This document shows, piece after piece, positions 45,680 through 58,450 of a DNA stretch of 64,000 nt. This stretch comes from Diabrotica undecimpunctata. Its lineage: Eukaryota > Arthropoda > Insecta > Coleoptera > Chrysomelidae. Location: positions 16,518,741 through 16,582,740 of the forward strand of contig NC_092805.1 of assembly GCF_040954645.1 (NCBI RefSeq). The letters are read 5' to 3'. The notes under the pieces are model-generated. The model ran no database searches. It was not told where the DNA came from and worked only from the letters and a program-made list of their open reading frames with translations. The number at the start of each line of letters is the position of its first letter. Within the stretch, counting starts at the first letter, position 1. The position numbers and the translations under genes were made by a program.

Positions 45680-46730
45680 ACTTTTAATGGTGTTGGTATT
45701 TAATATTATTTTTTTTGGTTGTCATTAATTTTTAGTTTTTATAATTTGACCCGGTTCGAATTCGTCGGCTCAGCAAGTAATCAGATAATTCCTAATTATA
45801 AAACAGATAATTCATTCTATTCAAATACATATATAATATTGATAGTCCGATCCTGACGAACTAACCCCTTTCTATCTATTTACGTACATAGGTCATGCAC
45901 AATAAACAGGAAGTCATGTAGATTTACATTAGAAATCACGTGCAAGGACGTTACTTACGGGGTGCGGGAGAGGGAGGGTGGCGGGTGGAAATTATCTAAC
46001 TAGATCAGATTGAGTATATTCATTTGTTACAGTAATTGACGGCTATGGGAGTCCTTGGAGCTGCGTGGGAATCGGTGGCATAGGAAATTCGTCATTGACT
46101 GTGTTGTACGAGAAGGATATGAGAAAGGGAGTTAGTTGTTGTTCCCTGGCTTTTAGATAAATTGATTTAGCTGATATAAAGATACATGTTAGATGCGATT
46201 CAATAGAGCGGTGGCAATAATGGAGCAGCACGATATTTGATGTATCTGATTTTTCAAACGACTTTATTTAATATCTTATCAAATATACAGTCATCAAAAT
46301 TATGTGTCAATAAATATATTTTAAATTTAAGATTAAAACTAAAAATGACAAAAAAGCAAAAATTATATTCATAGAATATCGTGATAATGTTAACATGTTT
46401 AGGACTTTCTAGGCGGAAATATTTTATACCGTATTGGACGAGGGATGATCCCTTTGGTTGATCATTAACCCACTTACAATAAAAAAAGGCATTTATCTCA
46501 CTTTTAATTTTTAACTTTAACTTTTGTTATAGCATTTCTAATGTTTCTGTGCAAACACTGATTTACACGATATATCGCTTCTTAACAAACGCATACAACC
46601 AAAATTTAGACTTCAGGTATTCTAGTAGAAAGACTTCTGTCTTTCTGAGGAATGCCGAGGAAATTGAGGGATAGATAGTAAACAAAAAAAGCTCTATTGC
46701 GAAGTTAAACAAGGACATACACTTTTTCAA
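45680..46730. other. No gene recognised
   Basis: AT-rich, apart from a G-rich patch near 45960-46000. No Helitron-type 3' hairpin with a CTRR end was located with confidence. Confidence 0.4.
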
Positions 46731-46739
46731 ATGGAAACA

Positions 46740-47420
46740 CTACACATAAACAGCCTCTCGCAAACTTTTACCATGGAAAAAGTTGAAGCGGCATTCAAAT
46801 ATTTACAAACAGGTAAACCATCCTGATTTGATGGACTACAAACTTAATTTTTGCTGTATTAACAATTCCTATACTAACAGATCTATTTTATAGACGTCTC
46901 CATAATAGCAAAATCCCTAAAGACGGGAACGAGAATCTAGTAATAATCTTACACAAAAAAGGGGACCAATGTAACCTAAAGAATTATAGACCTATATCGT
47001 TGCTCAATCAAGTATGCAAACTGTTTATGAGAGTTATTAACAATTGGTTGACTTACAAAATGAATAATTACCAACCATTTTAACAGGCTGGCTTTCGCAA
47101 AAGATATATTACATCAGACCATCTGCTGACAATGAAAGCACTATAGAAAAGGCAAATGAGTACCAACTACCCGTATTTCTTACTTTCGTAGATTATGAAA
47201 AGGCATTTGATACTATCGAGAGGTGGACCATAGAACAAGCTATTATAGCCCAATATAACATTAAAGGCCTTGCAAATGTAGACGACCAAGAGGAAGACCA
47301 CAGAGGAGATGGATAGATGACATAGAAAGAATAGCTGAACAAATTGGAAGTATGTTGTTCAGGATAGAAATCGATGGAAGGAGAGGAGAAGTCCAAAAAT
47401 GGATGATAGAAGGGTAAGAA
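46740..47420 (+). pseudogene. Decayed LINE with internally deleted RT (family G)
   Basis: It reads EKVEAAFKYLQTGKPS, KKGDQCNLKNYRPISLLNQV with CKLFMRVINNWL (about 46960-47050), QAGFRKRYITSDHLLTMKAL, and YQLPVFLTFVDYEKAFDTIE (47160-47215). It jumps to the C-terminal tail (ADDQEEDHRGDG and RKNSxTNWK-like text) near 47280. Most of the palm with FADD is deleted. The text matches the LINE at 48500-50745 (FVDYEKAFDTIE). Confidence 0.7.
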
Positions 47421-47479
47421 AATACTTTATTTTTAATTAATAAAGTACCTTAAGTAAAGAAGTGATTGCGTAAGCTGTT

Positions 47480-47830
47480 TTTAAAAATTCTCGGTAGTGG
47501 TAATCTCTCAAGTGATTCAAAAGGAGGCAAACGAGAGAATTTCAGACCCATATCTTTACTGAGCTGTACCTATAAAGGTCCTCCATTTGGAAAAAAAAAT
47601 ATTTATAACAGACTTGCTAATAGAATTTAACAGAAACTACCTTGGAGCAGTTGTAATCAGGTACTAGCACCAACAACCTATATCGAAGCTGACTTCCAGA
47701 TTCACCTCAATACATCCGTGGTTACCGCAGGGCTTAGTCCTTACACCACTGCTTTTCAACATGTACCTTCGACCTTCCAAGTACCAGTTCTCATTAAGTT
47801 TGCTATGCTGACGATATAACTCTTGCATCT
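47480..47830 (+). pseudogene. LINE RT scraps (Jockey-like)
   Basis: GGKRENFRPISLLSCTYK, then IYNRLANRIxQKLPWSSCNQ, and after a gap VVTAGLSPYTTAF and CADDI-like text near 47810. This is the order of RT blocks 2, 3 and 4 with large losses. Heavily decayed. Confidence 0.5.
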
Positions 47831-48499
47831 AGACATAAAGACATAAAAACCACAGAAGAAACTATGATTTAAAACAAAATATGATTGACTCATATGTTGA
47901 AATGTCAGTAGTTCAGATTTCTTTGTACAGATGGCGTTAGGATTTTAAATCTAAACTAGCATAAAGCTTTAAATTATTTTGTATTAAATTCTACCTTAAA
48001 AATATTATTAAAATTAATTATTAATCATATTAATATGTAATTAATACAGTATTATTAATTAAACGTATCGTTTCAAAAACAAAATATGATTGAAATGTCA
48101 AATGGTAGTAGTTCAGATTGCTTTCCGAGATGACATCGTTAGTTTACTGGACAAAACGTGTTACTTGTCATCATAGCCTTTTATATAGATAGATTGTTAC
48201 CGATAATTTTATAAGATGTAAAATTTTAAACAGATTTACTTCATTGCAACGTAAAACTCACATCTGGAGTTGCTGGCACGGAGGCGTTGCCTCTATACGG
48301 ATCTTAGGTAGGAACTAAGTTGCTACTTGCTCAGTTTGTACTTACTCAACTAAGTTATTAACCTTTTCTACTAGTATTGAAACCTCATATCGATGTCACA
48401 TTTTTCGAACACACATTTTTTTTATAAGCGTACCGTCATCTGTCATAATCTGTCAAATATATGTAAAACATAATATACATCCCATACTTTCTTCTTCTT
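47831..48499. other. No gene; imperfect direct repeat 47872-47945 / 48075-48142
   Basis: Both copies share AACAAAATATGATTGA and GTAGTTCAGATT. They lie 200 bp apart; nothing else is recognised. Confidence 0.45.
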
Positions 48500-50745
48500 C
48501 TTCTTCGTCTAGCCATTCACGTCCACATCTGAACATAAGCCTCTTCAAGTCTTCCTTTCCATTGTTTTTTATAGTACGCTACTTGTAGCCAATTTTTCCC
48601 GGCAGTCCTTTTCAGATCATCTGTCCATCTCATAGGAGGTCTGCCTCTGGGTCTTTTGTGTTGGTATGGTCTCCAGGTTAAAATTGATCTGTGCCATTTG
48701 TTTAGATCGCTCCTAGCTACATGTTCAGCGTATTCCCATTTCAACTTTAATGATTTTTGCACCACATCGGTGACTTTGGTTTTCTGTCTTATCCATGTGT
48801 TTGTTTTCTTGTCCTTAAGTGATATACCTAGCATTGCTCTTTCCATCGCGTGTTGGGCGACTCTAAGTATATTCATATTCTTTTTTGTGATTGTCCATGT
48901 TTGTGCCGCATAAGTTAATATCGGAATAATGCATGCATCAAAAACTTTAGATCTAAGATGTAATTGAATTTGTTGATTTCTGAGTATATAGTTCAGTTTA
49001 CCGAATGCTGCCCAAGCTAACTTTCTTCTTTTTTTTATTTCTTCAGTTTGAATTTCCCTATTTAGTATTATTTTTTGTCCTAAGTATATATATTCTTCAA
49101 CTTTTTCTATAACTTTATCGTTTATTATTGTCACGGTGTCTTCGGAGTGCATGACTTGTGTTTTGTTTAAATTCATTTTCAGTCCTATTTTAGAAGATTC
49201 GGTATGTAGTTCTAAAAGCATGGTTTGCATTTCTTGTAGGTCAGTAGCTATCAGGATTATGTCATCTGCAAATCGTAGATTACTGAGGTAGCGGCCATTG
49301 ATGTTTATTCCCTTATATTTCCAATTTAGGTTTTTAAAAACGTCCTCCAAAACTAAGGTGAATAGTTTGGGTGATAAAGTATCTCCCTGTTTGACTCCCC
49401 TGTTTAAAGGTACAGTGTTCGTGTGTTCATTTTCATTTAGGTAGTATGTAGCTGTAGCTTGGTTCATAGTTTCTTTTATTAAGTTAATATATCTGCTGTC
49501 TATTCTACAATTTTGCATTGCGTTTATTACGGCCGTGTGTTCTATGGTATCGAAAGCTTTTTCGTAGTCTACAAATGCTAGGAAAACTGGAAACTTGTAT
49601 TCGTTACATTTTTCTATTAATATTTTTGTGGTTAATAGGTGATCGGAAGTTGAATAGCCTTTTCTAAAACCTGCCTGTTCATATGGTTGGTATTCGTCTA
49701 ATTTCCTTGTTAGTCGAGTAGTTATGACTTTGGTGAGTATTTTAAACAGGTGTGACAGTAGGCTGATGGGTCTTTAGTTTTCCAATTTTCGACTATCACC
49801 TTTCTTGTGTAATAAGATTACTTTAGAGTTGTTCCAGCTCTTAGGGACTTTGCCCTGATGTAAACAACTGTCCACAAGCTTAGTTACAATTGCAATTAGT
49901 TCCTTACCTCCTTCTAATATCATATCTGTGGTAATATTATCTTCTCCTGCAGCTTTATTTCTCTTCATATTTTCCAATGCTGTAGTTACCTCTGAAATTG
50001 TTACTTTTGGCATTATTTCTGATCCAACATTTTTTATTAATTTCCGTGCTGGTCTCATCTCATCATCTTGTTGATGTGTTCTGTAAAGTTCTGTGTAAAA
50101 TTCTTCTATTCGTGTCAGTATGTTTTCTCTAGTTGTGATTTCATTTTCGTCTTTTCCCATTAATGATATCATCTGACGTCGTCCTAGTGTCGGTCTGAGG
50201 CATTTCATACTCTTATTTTTTTCAATAGTTGTTGTTATTAATTTTTCGTTTTCTTTTCTTTTTTGTTGTCTGATTCCTTTTCTAATCTGCCTATTAAGTT
50301 CTCTATATTTGTCGGTTCCCCTTTTGTTAGATTTATTTAAGATCTTCCTTCTTTTTATTTGTTGTAATATTTCTTTGTCTAATTCATTGTATGTTGTTTT
50401 TGGTTTTTTCAGTTGCAGAATGCTTTTATTCACTGTTTCGGTAATAAGGTTATTCAAATCATCAATATCATTGGATTTTATCTGCTGCATGCTAACTTGA
50501 TTTTAACTATTTTTGATTTCTTCAGATGTCCATTTGTATCTTTTTTCATGTATTCTTTTTCTTTCTAGTTTTTTGTTAATTATTAGTTTTGTTCTTATTA
50601 GTCTATGATCGCTTCCTAGGTCAAACTGATTTAATACTGATACGTCTTCTACTAGGTTTCTATTCTTCGTTAGTATATAATCTATTTCATTCTTTGTCTT
50701 TTTATCGGGGCTCATCCATGTCCATTTTCTGCTTGGTTTGGTCCT
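48500..50745 (-). mobile_element. LINE: endonuclease end, linker, full RT (family G), two in-frame stops
   Basis: One reading frame runs from 50715 to 48517. It carries KNEIDYILTKNRNLVEDVSV with DLGSDHRLIRTKL (the end of the APE-type endonuclease, with the SDHR active-site signature), a linker, MKRNKAAGEDNITTDMILEG and WNNSKVILLHKKGDSRKLEN. It continues with RPISLL, EQAGFRKGYSTSDHLL, FVDYEKAFDTIEH, GVKQGDTLSPKLFTLVLEDV, LRFADDIILIATD, EYIYLGQKI and the tail RPRGRPPMRWTDDLKRTAG. Only two stops break it: a TAG or TAA at 50503-50505 and a TAA at about 49774-49776, where the Trp of ENWRPISLL is expected. It ends in a (GAA)n tail at 48490-48507 and is 5' truncated near 50745. This is the best-preserved long LINE in the window. 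No clean target duplication was seen. Confidence 0.9.
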
Positions 50746-51823
50746 ACATAGGTGCCCAAAGTATCACACACCTAATAAGGAGAAGGTAAGATCCTGACAT
50801 GTCCTCTGTGACCCAGCTACTATCCATTCCCATACCGATAACCAACTAAAGGCTCCAAAGATGATGAAATGTGGGTAATTTAAATATCGTAAAGGTTGAA
50901 TACTGAATTGTACCCTTTTTGCAAAACCAATCCACACATAAACTCGTTGCACTATATAGAACTGCAGAAAAAAAAGACGCATAGCTATCTGTCTTCCAGC
51001 GCTGTCTCTCACCACAAGCTGCCAGACAATGAGGACCAACTTTTATTATAAACATCAATATGGTTTCACTATTTTTCTTTTAGATCTCTATCTCGAACGT
51101 CCCTACAGAAAATTCGCTTAAAATATGGACAAATAGCATTGAAAAATGAGTACCCTGAACATTTTTAAATGACTACTTTGTATTGTACTGAGTAAAACAT
51201 TGTATTTCTTTGTTTCATAGTTTACTTATTATATCTATAGTATTTCAGAGAAATATTACTACTTTTTTTATCTTCTACTTATCAAGAAAATTGTAAAAAA
51301 CACAAGTTTATCCTGTAAAGTCTACAAAATAATAACAATTAAATAAATCGCACCTATACCTCCGCCTCTGGTCCATTAAGCACTATGTTCGGTCCTCTTT
51401 TGAGTGATACCTTCCAGCCACAGTGTAGATATCAAATTTCTAATCTCTGTTTGCATCTCCCATCTCCCGTACCGTGTAGTGCTTTACTGCACAAGGTACT
51501 CACTCCTCTAACCTACCTGTTTTAAAAAATAAATTGCGTTTCTTGGTAAATTTTGAGATAAAGTAAATAAAATTAAATGGTTCATTTAAGACAAATATTT
51601 GGAAAAATGCGGTAGAGGCTTTTTGTAGAAAGGTTTGTGAAGCTCACCTTAAAAAGGAAACCGACTACAGTGAATAAAAAAGATTCAAAAAAAGAATGAA
51701 GCCGAATGAAGCATCTCTCCTGATGCCGACCAGAATGTAGATTCGATTTTTTAAATTATTTTAAACTGTTTGTCCTCGTTTAGTGTAGTGTTATGTTCAA
51801 CTTTATGTTTAATTTTATGTGTA
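50746..51823. other. No gene recognised
   Basis: 50760-51060 and 51360-51520 are less AT-rich than average. Short minus-strand frames there do not resemble known proteins. Confidence 0.4.
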
Positions 51824-54089
51824 TAGTCTAGGCGGGATCTGTTTTCGATTGGACATTTCCCATAGGAAGCTATTTTTTTGCTGGAATCCCTTCAGGATGT
51901 GCCCAATATCGATAATCACGATATGCGCCAGTCGCAAACCCTGTGCTAAATTTTTTATTTAACAAAATCTGAAAACAATTGAAAATTTCTCATTTTTTTG
52001 CTCCTATTTTCGTTTATAATTAGGAAAATATTGATCCTAGAGAAAAAATTATAACAAGTTAACAGTTTCGTTATTCAATTCTACACAATATTTCGTTAGC
52101 TAGAAATTGAAAATTTAATGTTTATTGTTGAAAAATAGCAATAATTGAAAAAAAAGTACAAAAAAATTAAGTTAATCCTTTAAATGTTTTTGACTTTCTA
52201 AACTTGACCTACAAGCTCCATATTCCGCCTAGAAAAACATTTTAATATGTTTAAAACGTGTGCTAAATTTTGTTAAGATCGGTCAAATAGGTTTTGCATA
52301 ATAATTTTGCAACCCAGCCTACTGGAAAAAAATCGCAAATTTTCAAATTTATAGTAGGCCCTAAATAAGGCCCTCAGATAGTTGCAAATTTTTTTACACA
52401 TAAAAGAAGGCTCAAACTTTCAAACGCTTTTTGTAGAATTCAAATCGGATCACTAGGAGAGCTTAGACATTTTTTTAAAGTTTTAAACATTTTTTATATA
52501 TATTAGGCTTATAAACAAATTGAATAACTTTACGAGCTTTAAACATATCAATTTTAAAATTTATACACTTAAAGAACATTAAAAGACGCTTCTTTAACCT
52601 TTTCACAAAAAAAAACAGATACATTCGGCTTACTGGTTGCCCAGATTTTGAAGGTCAAAGTTGGCATACATTTGCCGTGTAACCATTAGTGATAGAGGGC
52701 TCGTTTTTAAACAAATACACTCGTCTTGTCAAGTACTTTTTATATGAAAAGTTTTACGTAGTGCTTTTTATGGCAACATCAATAAAAAAGACAAATAAAA
52801 AACCGTTTTCGCGTAAAATGTCAGTTTTAGTTCAAAACCATAGCGCGCGCTAAAAATTGCATTATCTCGGCTTCTTGTTAACCAATTTTGCTCTTTTTTT
52901 TTGAATCGATGTCTCGGACGACAAGAATTTCAAATATCATATTTTCAAATACCATTTTTAATTGCAAAATTGGGAAATTTGCAATAAACAATTGTATGTT
53001 AAACAAGTAATTGCATTTTTTCTTCATGCATTTTTTTTGGGCTTGCAATTTATACATTGAAGTAAATTGTTACTTTTAGTAAACAAATATGTATTTTTAA
53101 ATTTTAATAAATAATTTAAATTGTTAAAACAAAGGCGAACGAAAAAAAATTTTTTTTTCATAAATAAACTTTATTTTGACTCAATATCTTCAATAATTTT
53201 TTTTAAAGTCTTTTTCTTTTTTTGGAATGACAAGAATCTTCAGGTCTGACCTTGACCTTCAATATCTCGGCAACCAGTAAGCCGAATGTATCGTTTTTTT
53301 TTTGTGAAAAGGTTAAAGAAGCGTCTTTTAATTTTCTTTAAGTGTATAAACTTTGAAATCGATATGTTTAAAGCTCGTAAAGTTATTCAATTTGTTTATA
53401 AGCCTAAAAAATGTATAAAACTTTAAAAAAATTTCTAGGCTCTCCTAGTAAACCGATTTGAATTTTACAAAAAGCGTTTGAAAGTTTGAGCCTTCCTTTA
53501 TATGTAAAAAAATTTGCAACTATCTGAGAGCTTTATTTAGGGCCTACTATAAATTTGAAAATTTGTGATTTTTTTCCAGCAGACTGGATTGCAAAATTAT
53601 TATGCAAAACCTATCCGACCGATCTTAACAAAATTTAGCACACGTTTTAAACAAATTGAAAAGTTTTTCTAGGCGGAATATGGAGCTTGTAAGTCAAGTT
53701 TAAAAAGTCGAAAACATTTAAAGGATTAACTTCATTTTTTTGTACTTTTTTTTCCAATTATTGCTATTTTTTCAACAATAAACATTAAATTTTCAATTTC
53801 TAGCTAACGAAATATTGTGTAAAATTGAATACCGAAACTTTTAACTTCTTATAATTTTTTCTCTAGGATCAATATTTTCCGAATTATAAACGAAAATAGG
53901 AGCAAAAAAATGAGAAATTTTCAATTTTTTTCAAATTTTGTTAAATAAAAAATTTAGCACAGGGTTTGCGACTGGCGCATATCGTGATTATCGATATTGG
54001 GCACATCCTGAAGGAATTCCAGCAAAAAAATAGCTTCCTATGGAAAATGTCCATTATGGTCTGAATTTCTACAGATCCCGCCTAGTCTA
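51824..54089. mobile_element. Large fold-back element with 837-bp arms and TA ends
   Basis: The left arm 51824-52660 is the reverse complement of the right arm 53251-54089, with about 90% or better identity by eye. The loop is 52661-53250. The outermost words are TAGTCTAGGCGGGATCTG and, inverted on the right, TAGACTAGGCGGGATCTG, each starting with TA, which suggests a TA-targeting (Tc1/mariner-like) mobiliser. No coding capacity is seen in arms or loop. Transcription through it would give a hairpin of more than 800 bp. Confidence 0.85.
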
Positions 54090-54467
54090 GTATGACATTC
54101 TGCAATTGTTGGATAGCCCAAAATTAACGAAATGCCCCTGAAGATGCTCTAGTGAGCGAACGTACTTGGGCAAGATTTAATTAATAAAACTGTGCTCGAT
54201 ATCTGTTTTATTTTTCAAAGTTTGAATAAAGAAATATCTTTAAAATGAAACTATTCATAGAGAGTTTAACCTTCTTTGAAAAACCAAAACAAATTAATGC
54301 CAAAAATAATAAAACGAGCTGACATATGTCAACATTAAATTTAAAACAGAACAATTAAAATGACAGCTAACCACACCCTAAGACATATATTTTTAATTAT
54401 TACAAATTCTTTACAAATCTTATATACTAAAACGCTAAGCCCTTTTCTTGTCCACCACTTTACTCAA
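54090..54467. other. No gene recognised
   Basis: AT-rich DNA between the fold-back element and a LINE. Confidence 0.4.
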
Positions 54468-54477
54468 AAACCATATT
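54468..54477. repeat. Target-site duplication, left
   Basis: AAACCATATT, identical to 56332-56341. Confidence 0.88.
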
Positions 54478-56331
54478 CATCATCATTATTTTGGCTTTAC
54501 AACCCTGTGTGGGTCCTAGCCTCCCCAAGAATTTTTCTCCAGTCGTCCCTATCCATCGCCTTCCTCCGCCAAGCACGTATTTCCATATTTCTCATATCTT
54601 GGTCTATGTTATCTAGGAATCTTGTTCTGGGTCTTCCTCTTCTTCTTTGACCAATAGGTCTATCAAGGAGCGTTTTTCTAGCTGGGTCGGTTTGCTCCAT
54701 CCGCATTACATGGCCTACCCACCTCAGACGTCCTATCTTTATGTGTTTTACGATATCTGGTTCCTGGTATATCCTATAGAGTTCGAAGTTGTATCGTCTT
54801 CTCCAGACACCATTTTCATTTACCGCTCCATAGATGCGCCTTAGTATTTTTCTTTCGAAACATCCTAACATGTTTTCATTGCTTTTTGTTAAAGTCCAGG
54901 TTTCTGAACCATATGTTAGGACTGGGCGTATTATTGTTTTGTAGAGTTTTACTTTTGTATTTCTTGATATAACTGTAGATTTAAAAAGGAGATTAAGCCC
55001 AAAATAGCATCTATTAGCCGTGCAAATTCTGCGGTTTATCTCTGCGGTAGTGTCATTTTCAGTATTGACGAGCGTTCCCAGGTATACAAATTCGTTAACT
55101 GCTTCGATGACGTCATTTTCTATAACAAGTGGCCGTAGTGTTTGTGGTTGCGTACCTATTTTCATGTATTTTGTTTTGTTGGTGTTTATTATTAAACCCA
55201 TTTTTGTAGCCGCTTCCTTTAATGCTACGTACGCCTCTCGTGCTGCGTTTTCCGTTCTCCCAACAATATTGATATCATCAGCATATGCTAAGATTTGCAC
55301 AGATTTGTTATATATTGAACCGGTAGTTGTGATTTGTGACGTACGTATTACTTTTTCCAGAGCTAGATTGAATAGTATACAGGAGAGTGGGTCTCCCTGA
55401 CGTAGCCCGTTATTTGTTTTAAAAGGTTCAGAGAGTTCCCCCTGGATTCGTACTTTGCATTCAACTTTTTCAAGGGTTAGTTTGGTTAAACTTACCAACT
55501 GATTTGGTACTCCTAGGTCTATCATTGCTCTAAACAATTCTCTTCTATTTACAGAGTCGTAGGCTGCCTTGTAGTCTATAAATATGTGGTGCGTGTCTAC
55601 ACCGTATTCCAGTGTTTTCTCTAGAATTTGTCTTAGGGTTGAAATCTGATGAATTGTTGATTTACCACCTCTGAAACCAGCCTGGTATTGTCCTATTATT
55701 CGCTCTGCATATGGTGCCATACGATGGCATAGTATATTGGAGAATATTTTATACGCTGCATTTAGGAGCGTAATTCCTCGATAGTTAGAGCATTCAAAGA
55801 TATCACCCTTTTTGTGTATGGTGCAAAGTATTCCAATATTCCAATCATTGGGAAGGGACTTCTGTATTCATATTTCTTTTATAAGCTGCTGTAGGGCTAT
55901 TATGATATCGTGGCCACCTTCTTTATATAATTCCGCTGGGAGATTATCTATTCCGGGTGATTTGTTTCTGGCTAGTTTGTTTACAGCGTCTTTAACTTCC
56001 AGGATCGTTGGTGGATCCTCCTCCCTCTCGTCTGCTCCGCTTACCTCGCAGCTTTCGTCTTCCGGGTTTTCTTCTTCCTCTATATTAAGTATCTGGTTAA
56101 AATATTCCGTCCATCGGTTTAGTACGTCTGTTCTTGTTGTTAAGATATCGCCATTTAAACTTCTACATTGATTTGTGTTTGCCTTAAATTCTTTTCTGTT
56201 GATGTTAACTTTCTTATAGAATGTTCTGAATTCTTTCTCTCTGTTGAGGTTTTCTATATATTGAAGTTCCTTTTTTAAGTGGTTTCGTTTCTTCATTCTG
56301 TGTATTTTCTTTTCTTCTCTTCTCTTCTATT
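54478..56331 (-). mobile_element. 5'-truncated LINE with complete RT (family A), 10-bp TSD
   Basis: On the minus strand one frame runs from 56296 to 54497 with a single TGA (about 55868) at the Trp of EIWTQKSLPN. It carries LNREKEFRTFYKKVNINRKE, LARNKSPGIDNLPAELYKEG, CTIHKKGDIFECSNYRGITL, YQAGFRGGKSTIHQI, IFIDYKAAYDSVNR, GLRQGDPLSCILFNLALEKV, ILAYADDINIVGRT, FVYLGTLVNTEND, TYGSETWTLTKSNENMLGCF and the tail RRRGRPRTRFLDNIDQDM. It ends with an ATGATG tail at 54478-54490. The RT active-site block here is YADD. The endonuclease is absent because of 5' truncation. This is the best copy of family A. Confidence 0.93.
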
Positions 56332-56341
56332 AAACCATATT
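56332..56341. repeat. Target-site duplication, right
   Basis: AAACCATATT, a perfect copy of 54468-54477. Confidence 0.88.
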
Positions 56342-57439
56342 AGATAATTAAAATATTTTTTCGGAATATTATTAGTATTACGTATGAGATTGTCAAGATA
56401 TACTTTTGGTACAAAAATTCACTTCCGGTTTTGAGATGACCGGAAGTTAAAATTTACTTTAAGTTTTAGACCCCACAATGTATATATGGATCGAAAGGTC
56501 TCGTCGAGACGAATCTAAATATGTATTTCCGGTTGCGATCCGACACCGGAAGTGACCCGAAACGCGCATAAAACGTCAAGATAGAGCAAATCTGACACCG
56601 GATTCGTGATCAGCATGCAAAATTAACTGCTAAATGATAACATTGTAACAAAAAACATTGTTTTCGACAAAATATTTCGTGATATTTAATACACTTTTTA
56701 CTTGCATTATTATTGATGAATGTTATGTATATTCTTGCTTATATTGTTTGTATTGATCTCTTAATTTTTCTCGCAAAATAAAAATTTCATTTAAAAAACT
56801 CGATGTCGAGTTGGTCCGCTAGTCTTTATGAAAGCAATTATTATTATTAGAAAAAAATGTCTATGGATACTTTAAAATTTAAAACAAAAAAGTTACCTTG
56901 ATTTCACAAAAAAATGCAGTAAAACTTCTGGGGTTAGAACTGGAATTACTAAAATTTCTGGGGGTAGAACTGGGGTTAAACTCTCTGCCACACGAACAAA
57001 AGGACTGCTTCTATGGTCTGGAACGACGATCAGGGACAAACAAAACGAGGATGGAAACAACGATTCTTCCAAACCTTACTTAAAACTTTAAACTGTAACT
57101 ATTGACTTCACACTGCTACACATTTTCCCATGAAAAAAGGACGAAAAACAAAGATATTACAAATTTGAAGAAAAATTTGGACTAAAGGCTGGAAGCAGTT
57201 GTCTCTGACAACGCCTCAGCGAGAGTGACGCGATTAACTTTCCGGCAAAACTTTCCCAGTGATCTAAATGGATGTTTATTTGAAACGCATATATCGAGCG
57301 GCTTAACGATGAAAGAAAAATACCAAAGAGTTACGCGTCCGTGGTATACAAACAAACTCTAAAAATGTGCTTACATTAACTCAGCGACGCAAAAAGGAAT
57401 TGAAAATACATATACGAGGGGATTTCAATATATTCCAAG
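56342..57439. other. No gene; possible repeat at 56400-56620
   Basis: The stretch with CACTTCCGGTTTTGAGATGA, CCGGAAGTTA and CACCGGAAGTGACCCG words is repetitive in style (several CCGGAAGT cores). I cannot name it and see no second copy in the window. Confidence 0.4.
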
Positions 57440-58450
57440 GAATTTGCAAATGCTACAAAGAGAAGAAAAATGATCCAAGACTTACAAGAGAGTAATATTC
57501 CAAATAAAATTATAAGAATGATAGAAATGACAATGCGATTCCCAAGCAATAACGGACACCGGAAGAGAAAGAACAGAAATAACAAAAATAAAAAATGGAG
57601 TAAGACAAGGAGATGCGCTCTCAACGGTACTATTTATTCTATCACTAGACAAGATAAGAAAAAAGCTGTCAAACGGAGGAACTATAAACAAGAATGCAGT
57701 ACAAATAAATAATAGGCTATGTGGACGATATAACCATAGTAGCAACAGATAAAAAGGCATTAAAGAAAACCTTCTAAGAAATAGAAAACGAAGCCAAACT
57801 GAGAGGACTGGAAATAAATGAAAATAAAACAAAATACATGAACGTAAGCAAGAAAAAGAAGACACAAATGACAGAACTGACAATAGAGGTTGAAAGATTC
57901 AAATATTTGAGAGTAGTCAACAGAAGAAATGAAAGTGTAGATATAAAAAGAAGAATTCAAGCAGGAAATACAGCGTTTTATATAAATAAAAAAATGTTTA
58001 GAGATAAGTTGAAATACAAAAATGAAAATCTACAAAACGACCATAAGACCAATAGTTGTATATGCTGCAGAAACATTTACATTAATAGTAAGAGAAGAAG
58101 GTCAGTTGAAAGTTTTTGAGAGGAAGATTATCAGAAAGATACTGTGACCAAAGAGGAAAAGCGAAGAGAATGCAAGACAATAGATGAATTACAAAATAGA
58201 AGAATGGATGGGTCAAGAGAACATAGTTAGCGCAATTAAAGCACAAAGAATTAGATGGTATGGACACATAATGAGAAGAGAGAAGAGTAATCGGTTAAGA
58301 GTTATAACGGAATGAATACCACCAGGTAAAAGAACCAAAGGCAGACTTAAACTGAGATGGAGACAACAAGTGGAAGAAGACTTAAGGAGTATGAAAATTA
58401 GAAATATAGAAAGGGCAATCAAAGAGCGAGAAAAATGGAGAAAAGTATAA
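57440..58450 (+). pseudogene. Decayed LINE RT second half (family H)
   Basis: It reads LQESNIPNKIIRMIEMTM, then NGVRQGDALSTVLFILSLDK (about 57600-57660) and VVATDKKALKKTF. LRGLEINENKTKYMNVSKKK follows (57800-57860), then VERFKYLRVVNRRNESVDIK, TTIRPIVVYAAETFTL (58040), IRWYGHIMRREKSNRLR and TKGRLKLRWRQQVEEDLRSM (58250-58390). Several frameshifts and stops break it, and the FADD residues are lost in the damage near 57720. 5' truncated inside the RT. Confidence 0.78.

Noticed and set aside
47193..47396. Minus-strand frame at 47193-47396
   Set aside because: It is antisense to the LINE RT piece on the plus strand.
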